NCBI GenBank assembly: GCA_030248225.1
Contig: JASANE010003495.1
Location: forward strand, 1-64,000
Source: Trileptium ribeirensis
Lineage: Eukaryota; Nematoda; Enoplea; Enoplida; Thoracostomopsidae
Direction: 5' to 3'
DNA: 64,000 bases
A program made the translations under genes and the position numbers. The notes below the pieces were generated by a model. The model did no database searches. It saw only the letters and a program-made list of their open reading frames with translations, and was not told the DNA's origin. Below are positions 49,801 through 61,800 of the stretch, one piece after another (the stretch's first letter is position 1; each line of letters starts with the position of its first letter).

Positions 49801-52800
49801 TTAATAAGAAGTTTGTTTTTGTTATATTTTTATTAAATGAGTTTATACACAAGTGTTAGCTTACCCACTATGATCAGCCCCCCCCGGCGACCACAGAGCT
49901 GCGCCTGATACAACGCGTATGACATAACCTCACAACAACTTCGACTAAACTTTATCATTTCCCACGTGGCACAAACTAAATCACTCAACCACATGAAATC
50001 AATATTATCAAGTACGAAATTGGATAATACACAAAACTAGAATCGCTCAAATTTTGCTATTCAAAGGTTTTTTAACAAACCAATAATCCCTGTCAAAACT
50101 CCACAATAGTAGTTAATCTCAAAAAATATTATTACCAAGTCGTTGTGTAGCGCTTGACTTCCACGATAGCAAATGAACAAGATATATTCAATATATAAAA
50201 ACAAGCCAATAAACGCTGAAATAAAGCCAGCATCGATATGTAATAATCGTTTATTTGCTGGTTATGTAGAGTGCCAGAACCTGATTGATTGACAATCTCC
50301 ACTGTCGACGGTTCGATGCTTGCTCAGCGATGACTGGTAAATGAGTTCGATTTCTCCATTTCTCGATGATACGTCTATATATAAACATCGGCTCCGTCTC
50401 CTTGAGTAGTGAACGTTGTTTTAGGCTTCAAAGGCCCGCCCACGGGATCGTTTCTAACCTGATGGAGTGCCTGTGGCAAATGATCCGTTTTGTCAAACAC
50501 GCGTCCGCTATCCTTACCATGTGTCCCAGCTATCATAAGATCATCGCCGCTATCGTTTGCAAATTGTATTTCGGTTTCGCCAACTTACACAGTGCACAGT
50601 TTGAAAGGTGGATGAGAAGCAAATGCACAGTATCTCGTGTAAACAGTTGCGCTCTAAGATGTGGTAGGTATGCCGAGTCCGCGTTTCCGCTCGTATAGCA
50701 GCACTGGAGTTCTAGACATGCATCATCAAAAACCCAGTTTCGTCGTCATGCTGACCACGTAGTTTCGACACAATTTACTCACGTTAGCAAATGTAGACTA
50801 GACTTCAGTTAACCTGTTTAAAACAACCCTCTCGAAACATCCAAATCCTAAATAGAGCAGAAGGTAGCCAAATCTGTCAACGTTCTGCAGGGTGATGACG
50901 ATCAAAGAGACGATACGGATGGTTGGGCACCAACTAGAGTTGCAGCCGGGTCCGGGTCCGGGTCCGGGTATTTTTCGAAGAAAAATCCGGGTCCGGGTCC
51001 GGGTATTTACCTCCAACAAATTCCGGGTCCGGGTCCGGGTATTCTTCCAAAGAAAATTCCGGGTCCGGGTCCGGGAATTGTAAAAATACCCGGACCAAAG
51101 TTCAACAGTGTTGCTGTTGCCATATATACGCATTGAGCAAGGGCGTTGGATCATGTAAAGCGTTGAAATGAAACAGCATTCGTTTCTTGATATTGCGTTT
51201 ATACCTGATCGCGTTCGTTAGCGTGTAGCAATAATTGCGTTCTTTTGTGCAAAAAGCTAAGGTCAAAAATAAGGTGGTTAGGGCTGGCAATCGACTCCGA
51301 ATGTTTTGTACCTAAGTACTATATATACGACGTATAGCACGAGAGTAACAACGCATGGTTTAGAAACCGAGACTGAAAAACCTTGTGACAGTTCGTACGT
51401 TGTTAACGCCTTGCAAAGATATGTAAACAAGCGAGTATATTTCTATTTTAGAAGCGAGCCTAGGAATTTCAGTATTCTCGCCTCTAGTAGGTGCGCATCT
51501 TCTCCATTGTTTCGACATTATGGCCCTGGCTATTTTACCCCCTTACAATTTTTATTCTCTCGTCAACTTCTGGGTATTCCGGGTATTTTTGTTTCAAAAT
51601 TCCGGGTCCGGGTATTTGCCTCCAACAAATTCCGGGTCCGGGTCCGGGTATTTCTTTCCAAAAATTCCGGGTCCGGGTCCGGGTATTTCTTTCCAAAAAT
51701 TCCGGGTCCGGGTCCGGGTATTTCTTTCCAAAAATTCCGGGTCCGGGTCCGGGTATTTCTTTCCAAAAATTCTGGGTCCGGGTCCGGGTCCGGGTATTAA
51801 TTTTTAACTTTTGCAACTCTAGCACCAACATGACAGGACTTTCGTTGTCGTACTGATCGTGAGATCGATACGAGCGCAATGCATGTGTAAGCAGTCAATT
51901 GTTGCCGGACTCCGTGGCAATATCGTTCCGAAATCGAAACCTGCTACGTAGAATTACATTGTTCCAAATTGAACTCCTATCAAAACTTCCTGAACAGGAG
52001 CATTTAGTACCGAATCAACGGCGAAATTGAACAATACAGTTGATATATATATACATAATTATACATAATAGTAATTATAGCCAAAAACAAAGAATATAGA
52101 GGCAAAGAGAAGCTATCGCTCTGACAGAATACAGCAGTAACTATTTATACTCGACATCGTTCAATACTTTGCAAAAATATACTTTTCTGCAACACAAAAC
52201 ATATTGGGAAAAGCAAATTCAATCAATTCGTAATCAATAAAGATAATAATAACGATCAGCAAACGCCAGTCGGAATCAAATGTGACGGATCAGTACAGTG
52301 AGTTACAAATTATTTCGAAGCACTAAATGAAAAGTCAACGTTGCTTGTCAGTGATTTAGTTTTTTTTGTGATTATGAAATACATTACTATTCACAATTAT
52401 ATGGTAATCTAGGCTATGTGTGTGAGTAATGGGAGTGCGACCATTAGCCATCCGCGATAATTGGGAGTCTGAAGCTTGAACAATGCGTAGCATCCGTGCA
52501 TGCAACGCTTAGGCGTCAGTGATAAGTGGGCGTCCGATACTAGGTCGTCTACACCTAGTACACGGCGATTGGCAGTCTGCGATAATTGAATGTCCAAAAG
52601 TTGTATAAGTAAGACCGCGACAATTATTGACGTACCGCGGTTAAACCGCTGGAACACTATATTTCACTATGATGGCATTAATGGAAGTTCAAAGGCAGTT
52701 CTAGATAGGCTTTCGATAGTTTATACAAGCACATTTGGAAATGTTACAAATCGATACAATATCTGGCAATTGGGTCTGCGATAATTGAATGTCCAAAAGT

Positions 52801-55800
52801 TGTATAAGTAAGACCGCGACAATTATTGACGTACCGCGGTTAAACCGCTGGAACACTATATTTCACTATGATGGCATTAATGGAAGTTCAAAGGCAGTTC
52901 TAGATAGGCTTTCGATAGTTTATACAAGCACATTTGGAAATGTTACAAATCGATACAATATCTGGCAATTGGGTCTGCGATAATTGAATGTCCAAAAGTT
53001 GTATAAGTAAGACCGCGACAATAGACAACCGAACGACTGCTCCCGTTATACAGCACGAAATTTACGAAAATATTCAATATCTGCAATTGGTATACAAAAT
53101 AATGTCCAAAAGTATAAAAACGCGACAATTATTTGACGTACCGCGGTTAAACCGCTGGAACACTATATTTCACTATGATGGCATTAATGGAAGTTCAAAG
53201 GCAGTTCTAGATAGGCTTTCGATAGTTTATACAAGCACATTTGGAAATGTTACAAATCGATACAATATCTGGCAATTGGGTCTGCGATAATTGAATGTCC
53301 AAAAGTTGTATAAGTAAGACCGCGACAATTATTGACGTACCGCGGTTAAACCGCTGGAACACTATATTTCACTATGATGGCATTAATGGAAGTTCAAAGG
53401 CAGTTCTAGATAGGCTTTCGATAGTTTATACAAGCACATTTGGAAATGTTACAAATCGATACAATATCTGGCAATTGGGTCTGCGATAATTGAATGTCCA
53501 AAAGTTGTATAAGTAGACGCGCATTATTGACGTACCGCGGTTAAACCGCTGGAACACTATATTTCACTATGATGGCATTTACTACAACAGTATTTCAAGC
53601 AGTTCTAGATAGCTAGATAGTCAAGCCTGGAATGTTACAAATTACAATATCTGGCAATTGGGATCATTATGTCCGAAGTTCCCCGCGCTTTTGCGCCGCG
53701 TCCGCTGGCCTTTCCTGGGTATGGAAGTCCTCTTACTTCTAACACAGCAAACAAAAATACAATACAAAAATCCAAAAAAAAAACTCGCACAACACTACCG
53801 CTCAACCGCAACACTAATCACTAGACAAAAAGCAAGGCAGCAGATCAAGAGCTGGTGGGCTTTCGATAGTTTATACAAGCACATTTGGAAATGTTACAAA
53901 TCGATACAATATCTGGCAATTGGGTCTGCGATGATGAATGTCCAAGCTGAAAGTTCGTACAGACCGCGACAATTATTGACGTACCGCGGTTAAACCGCTG
54001 GAACACTATATTTCACTATGATGGCATTAATGGAAGTTCAAAGGCAGTTCTAGATAGGCTTTCGATAGTTTATACAAGCACATTTGGAAATGTTACAAAT
54101 CGATACAATATCTGGCAATTGGGTCTGCGATAATTGAATGTCCAAAAGTTGTATAAGTAAGACCGCGACAATTATTGACGTACCGCGGTTAAACCGCTGG
54201 AACACTATATTTCACTATGATGGCATTAATGGAAGTTCAAAGGCAGTTCTAGATAGGCTTTCGATAGTTTATACAAGCACATTTGGAAATGTTACAAATC
54301 GATACAATATCTGGCAATTGGGTCTGCGATAATTGAATGTCCAAAAGTTGTATAAGTAAGACCGCGACAATTATTGACGTACCGCGGTTAAACCGCTGGA
54401 ACACTATATTTCACTATGATGGCATTAATGGAAGTTCAAAGGCAGTTCTAGATAGGCTTTCGATAGTTTATACAAGCACATTTGGAAATGTTACAAATCG
54501 ATACAATATCTGGCAATTGGGTCTGCGATAATTGAATGTCCAAAAGTTGTATAAGTAAGACCGCGACAATTATTGACGTACCGCGGTTAAACCGCTGGAA
54601 CACTATATTTCACTATGATGGCATTAATGGAAGTTCAAAGGCAGTTCTAGATAGGCTTTCGATAGTTTATACAAGCACATTTGGAAATGTTACAAATCGA
54701 TACAATATATATCTGCCAAATGGCTATCAGCTAACAAGAAATAAAAAATATATATATAATGTTTATTTAAAGCCCGGCAAATTTAAAATTTTGTTGACAT
54801 CGTTTTCAAACAAGATTTATTTGAATATTTAGACAGCAATTTTTATTCGAGACGCCATCTGCAGTTTATTCGAGAAGCGTTCCACAGTTCGCACATAAGA
54901 AAATTTGGTACAATTTTTGTTCGATGTTGGTTCGTTAGTATGAAACTAGACAGTATCAACATATATTTCACACTTATAGAATATGATTATTGCATTGGTG
55001 CAAATGTCTCAATACAAACAACTCCACGCGGCATCGGTAAACGTAGCGAGTTTGGCCGGTCTGCGTTAAGTGATAAATCGTAGGTTCCAAAAAACATAAT
55101 TTCCTGAGTCCGGGTGACAGTCCCACTTTGACAATGACACAAGAGCAAAATAATAAGAGTATGTCATTGCAATCGACATCCAACAGATATATTGCTGCCT
55201 TTACGAGTTTGAAGGGGCTCAGGAAATTGAAATCGCAACCTTACAATGGCCATTCAGCATAGATTAGCCACACACACCCTATTTGCCCGAGCAGGGCTTG
55301 TTATCAGCATATAATGTAACAGAGATTGGAGGGGGAGAACGATTAAAGCTTGGCACACATTGTAAACTAATATCGACAGAGAAAACACTCAATTCCGGAA
55401 CTAGAAACATTGATGCTATGTATATAATAAACTGCAAACTTGCTATGTACTTGCCATATAACACATGAAAGGTTGTTAAAAATTAGTCGGTTTATCCTAC
55501 ACTACGCGCAGTTCGTATATATAACAGTTTATGTTTCGTACACTATACTAGCGAGCAAGCAGCAACTCATGCTATAACGATGCGAGTGTGGCAAGTTTGC
55601 TCTGTCGGGTTATTACGGGGTTCCAAGTTGAGCCTCTTGAAATCGGTTCGAAGTCCCACAAAGACAAGTACATTTATGTAAGCCAGCAAATAGCTACATT
55701 GAAAGATTCAAAACCAAATAACAATATACACTGTTTTCATTAGATGGATCCATTTTCATTGCACGAGTAGAAACCATGATGAGTTAGATCGTGTACTGCA

Positions 55801-58800
55801 GCCCCATGGAAAAACCGCGTATGTCCATATTTTACAAAATATACAGTAAAAATGTCGCAAGACCTGAAATTTTAGACTGCATTTTCCAAAAGACTTTATG
55901 GTATTTCTCCCAACCTAGGAAACAGAAAACGTTAAAATCCACGTGTAGTCATACGCTATTTTAGCTCAAATGTCTATTTTCGTGAATTTTCAATCGATAA
56001 TGGTATAACTGCTCAAAAATTGGTAGAAAGTTCGTATGCCCGTAACGAAATCTATTATATCCAGGAATTTCGTAATTCTCTTTATAAAGGCATATGTATA
56101 TACAGTATTTTTCAGTAAGAAAGCGTAACAACGTATTTCCGTGGATAAAGGCCATTTTTGAAGAAACTAAAAACTTCATTTTATTGAATATGAATGTAGT
56201 GCCGGGAAGGACTGCGTACAGGTACGCAGCAAATTCTAGACGAAGAGGACGGCTGCTCACGCTATTCAATAAAAAGAGGCAGCCGTAAAGCTGCCTGCCC
56301 AATATTTTGTAGCGCCACCCCTGCAGTCCTCACTTTTTCGGATCATACTGCGCCCCTGATTATATAAATACCGACGTATATACACTGTTTACTACTCTCC
56401 CAGGTTATTACATTACAGCAACACCATTGTTCGGCTTAGCGTAAACGATAAACAGACGACTGGTGGTATATTTTCATTCAAGCCTTCAAGTCAAATCACA
56501 CAACAACAAAGTTGTCACAAACGACATATCGCGTGGAGCACAGTGCTGCAATTCCTTTGACAAACATAACAACGTTGTCCAGCTACGTACGTACAATATC
56601 AGGTTACCGCCATTTTTAAAACCCATAAAGAACCGACCATATGATAGCAGCGTTGCAGTACGATTCAGTGTTAAAATATTTATAACAGAAATGACACAAT
56701 AAGCTACAGAAATATAGCAGCATTTACACTAGTTATAGAAATTCAATAGAATTGTACATGAATACCAACCAATATATTATGTAGCTACTTTATACGTATA
56801 GTAGTAACTCGCGCAGCTAGCGTTAGAAATCTGCCCTCAGTGACCATTTTGGGGTTACAGTTGGTGCCTCCTGAGCTGCTTTCGTAGTCCCACAACGCAC
56901 AACAATACACCATCGACGAATTATGAGCAACGTTACGACCATTGTCAGCACATATAAAACCAAAGAACACGGTATTTCTTCCTCCAGTAGCCAAAAAACA
57001 GAACCTACGAAATATTCACAATACAACTTGTGATGGGCAAGGTTATCAGAATACGGCTTCATATACGAATGATATCCAAGACGTAGAAATATCCGGTCAT
57101 CTTGACATTGCGTCCCCTAATCGACTGCAAAATTTAAATAGAGCATTCACAACCCATTAGTTTGAGGCAATCGATAAAAAGTGTTTCCGGCTATGCCTTG
57201 GTTCCACATAATAGGGTTTTAGGTAGTTGATTTTAGGCCAAGGAGACAAATGGCACTTCGTTTGACCGCTTCGGATTATCGAAACCAACAATATTGCGAT
57301 TTTTTTTAAACTGTATAGGTTACCGCTTAGTTTTTTGTTTGTTACCGTATGCAAATTTATGACACGGTATTAATTATTGCAGTCAAAATGTTTGCATGTG
57401 ACTGTATATTATACAGATCTAGAGTCACAGCTTATCCGCCCTTTTATTTTTTTTCAGAAATTTTTGTATGAGCCGGGTTATGATCGGGAAACAGGTCAAC
57501 ATTTCGCATTTTTGACCTTAACGCTTTGCGAGTTCTAGACTTCGGTTTGTTTTTAATTTTACTTTGATTTTGGATTATATATTTCTAATTCCACTTTTGA
57601 TGTTGCAGCTTATGATATACAAATGCAGTTATTGACAGAAATACCGACAGATTGTTCGCGAAAAATAAACGAAATAAAAAACTAAACTAATAAAAAATTT
57701 TTTTCGGAATATATTTTGGGAACTTATTGGTCCCCGAACGGGGATCTGAATTAGTAGTCGAAGAACATGGGTCGGGTGTAATTTAGCGCTCCAAGAACCT
57801 GGGGTCTGAATTTAGAGGTTCATGTACATGGGTTGGATGTAAATTTAGTCGTCCAAGAACATGGTTGGGCTATAAGTCAGTGGCCCAAAAACCTAGAGGG
57901 TCTGAATTTGGTGTTTCAAAAACAGGTAATATTTATCACCTTCTCAATGGGTCATAAACCTGGAGAGGAAGGGTAGAGGCGAAAATTACCGTGACGTACC
58001 GCTGTCGAAAACAACAAAAAGTTGAGCAATATCACACTCTTCAGCAGAGTCGACTATCTTCGTAGCTTAGTAACAGTGAATGGCAAAGCCTAGTAGAATG
58101 TCTTTGAACTTAAAAATCAATAGTTTATTTCAAGTTGTAGGCACTTAGCTCTTTTATATTCAGCAATCTGGAAGGACTTATAGCCTAAATTTAACCCAGT
58201 ACGTAAAGCTAAACTAAAAAAACAATAACTGGCACCTTTTTTCAAAAGTTAGCGTATTTAGCTTCCTGCAGCATGCACGTGTAGGTTTAAACAGAGAAAA
58301 CGACCTGCTAAATAATCCTATACACCCTTCAAAAACATAGAAGCTTAACAAAAGTTCTGAAAACTTCGTTTTAAGGTAATTTTTAAACTTTGGTTTATAG
58401 CTGGAACGGAAGCTGTTCCGACAAGAAAGTCTCAAAGTACTAGCTACAACTGAATGTCACCTAACGAACGAGCGACCAGCGGTCATCTGTGGCGAGTACT
58501 GTACATTGCAAAGTTGTAGTGCACAACCACAAGGTTCTGCGCAATGGCCTGGCGGTTTTTAATTAACAGTATCGGAGGACGTCATATTAAATACATAACA
58601 ATGTTTCGGCGGTCACACTCTAGACTGGACATCAAAAACGCTCTCCCCTGAAACTTACTTGTCCACTACTGCATTCCGAAAGGTACCGGTGGACTTTTGG
58701 TTAGGGGCATGTGCAATCTCGGGGAAATTTCAAAGTGATGCATAGGCACGGGAGCGATTTTGTGCTAGGTGGGATAAGCTGCGTTTTAACCGTACTTTAT

Positions 58801-61800
58801 TAGTCAATAGGCTAAAGATATGTCAAAAAATTAGTAGTCCACTTGCTGTTACGCAATAAAAACTACCAGATTTTGGCTTAAAAATTGTTATTTTGCCTTA
58901 AATGTACCAAACTGACAAAGTTAAGCAATAGATACGGCCTTGTGCGCTTGATGAGCGTTACAGTGAGGTAGAGGCAAACTCAGGAGGAGGGGCGAAAAGG
59001 TTTTCGACCGCCCCTAAAAACCCAGGGGGCGACGGGCCCCATGTCCCCTCGTTCCCACACCACTGAAGTTGGGGATAAAATTTTGCTGTATATGCTAGAT
59101 ATTTTTATATTTTCAGGTACATCAAAAACAGTTAATTAATGGTTAAATACATTTTGTATAAGCGCGACAAAACTTAAGGCGACAAAACGAACTATTATAT
59201 ATATTTGTATTTATCATTAAAAATTGTACCTAAACTCTTTTTGATCAATTGAAATTTGATGTTGCTGTTTGGGAACACGTTGTTCTGTGGATGAAAACTA
59301 GCTATTTTGAGTTCGCGAAATTCAACTAAAATCATCAAAATTTCCGAGAACTAAGTCTCGTCGAATTTGAATTATGTGGGCTTTGTTCGCGAACACCAAG
59401 AGCTTAACCATAGAATCAATTTGGGACGCCACTATTGCATTAAATTTATTCGCAAACAATTCATACACTTGATAGCAGGGAGTAACCGGAATTCCGGTTC
59501 CGGTTCCGGTTCCGGCGAAAATCGTGTTCCGGTTGCGGTTCCGGCAAAGGGAAAAACCATACCGGAACCGGAATTCCGGTTTAAAAATTTTGTTTGAAAT
59601 TTTTCACATTTTTGCTTCATCTGTGATCCAAACATATGTAATATATATTATACAATGATCAAACTCCAATACAACCGAGCCAAAGAAAAGATTAACTAAC
59701 CAATTTGCCGTGTGAAACGTAAGTAGGGCACATAATTTTGACAGGAATTTTTCATAATTACCTGCAGGAGTTTGTTAAATCAAAGCCAGGTCGATGCTTG
59801 TAGCAGCTATTTTACACATCCGGAAGTCTGTGGGATACATTTGAATTAAACCGGTCCAATTCGGTAACAGAGTGTGGCTTACGCAGAAGTACTTAGCCTA
59901 TGCTTGGCTAACATAAATTGCGTCAAGCACCAGCCGGTGCGCTTTAAACTTTGTAAATCAGGTGAAATTGAAGTAACGTTATCTGCAACGCAAGCAGAAA
60001 CTGCTTCCTTGGCAATGAACTGTATTTATTGAAACTGTGCGAGCAGGATCACAGTGTGTCTCATCTATAGCATTCTGATTAGAAATTTATCATCATTATC
60101 ATCTAACTGACGGGCACTGTTTGTCCAACGCTAGCCTAAACAGTGTCTCTGACCACTGATCAGAAAATTACCTTCTATCTATTATTTTATCTTAGAATCA
60201 TATAAACCAATAATTTTAAGTTTGCTACAGAAGAACATGCAACAAACGTATGTGTAGTAAAGGGAGGCGACTGGAGACAGAGCGAAAGTGTGTATTCTAC
60301 GCTCCAAGCTTTGTAAGCACATTCGATTTGACGCAGTATACGCAGTGGTGTATAGTGGAAGACATTTTTTGCTCTGGGTATCCAAAAATCGACATATTTG
60401 ATCGATAAATAAACATTATTAGCTTCCTCAGTCTCTTTAAAGTTTCAGAAAGGCAATAATACCATCGCAATATATTAAATTTAATGTAAAAGTTATTTTT
60501 AATGCATTTTAAATCCACTATACCTTCATTTCTTCCATCATCTGTTTTACTATATATAAATTTCGAAGACCAGGTTCCGGTTCCGGTTCCGGTTCCGGAT
60601 CCGGTTTAAATGGACGGTTCCGGTTACTGGTTCCGGTTCCGGTAAATTTCGGTTCCGGTTATTCCCTGCTTGATAGGCATTAGAGAACCCAATTTCTGCA
60701 AATTGAAAATTGCCCAAATCCTGTTCGTGCACAGGATACAATTCTGGCGCTTGGTTTTTAGCAAAAACCAAATGAAACTCAACATTATCCTGTAACAAGG
60801 GTGTGCGATTCCACGTCGACTATTCAAATTAGGATGTTTGGAGGGCTCACCTTACGTTCACAAGCGCAGTACAGAAAACATAAATCATAAACTTACAGAC
60901 ATTAATAAATTTTGGATTAGTTGAACATAACGGCTTAGTCAGAGTATGGGGAATCTCATACATATAGCAGGGAATAACCGGAACCAAAATTTACCGGAAC
61001 CGGAACCAGCAACCGGAACCGTCCATTTAAACCGGATCCGGAACCGGAACCTGGTCTTCGAAATTTATATATAGTAAAACAGATGATGGAAGAAATGAAG
61101 GTATAGTGGATTTAAAATGCATTAAAAATAACTTTTACATTAAACTTATTGTTTTGCGATGGTATTATTGCCTTTCTGAAACTTTAAAGAGACTGATGAA
61201 GCTAATAATGTTTATTTATCGATCAAATATGTCGATTTTTGGACACCCAGAGCAAAAATGCCTTCCACTATACACCATTGCATATACTGCGTCAAATCGA
61301 ATATGCTTACAAAGCTTGGAGCGTAGAATACACACTTTCGCTCTGTCTCCAGTCGCCTCCCTTTACTACACATATATAAGTTTGTTACATGTTCTTCTGT
61401 AGGAAACTAGAAATAATTGGTTTATATGATTCTAAGAAAAAATAATAGCTAGAAGGTAATTTTCTGATCAGTGGTCAGGGACACTGTTTAGGTTAGCGTT
61501 GAACAGTGCCCGTAAGTTAGATGATAATGATGATAATTTTCTAATCAGAATGCTATAAATGAGACACACTGTAATGCTGCTCGCACAATTTCAATAAATA
61601 CAGTTCTTTGCCAAGAAAGCAGTTTCTAGCTGCGTTGCAGATAACGTTATTTTACTTCAAGTTAAACTGATTTACCAAGTTTACAAGCGCACTGGCGGGT
61701 GCCTGACGCAATTTATGTTAGCCAAGCATACCCTAAGTACTTCTGCGTAAGCCATACTCTGTTACCGAGTTGGACCGGTTTAATTCAAACGTATCCAACA

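Noticed and set aside
50366..50698. 110-residue plus-strand frame
   Set aside because: No recognisable domain, no splice context, and within the expected range of chance frames in 64 kb.
51306..51879. Frames of 95-164 residues with Gly-Pro or Arg-Val repeats
   Set aside because: They come from the GGGTCC hexamer array, which is open in most frames on both strands. No independent support.
52590..54832. Repeated identical 64-residue reading frames
   Set aside because: They are a by-product of a 199-bp DNA repeat. The period is not a multiple of three, so the frames cannot join, and there is no start context or domain.
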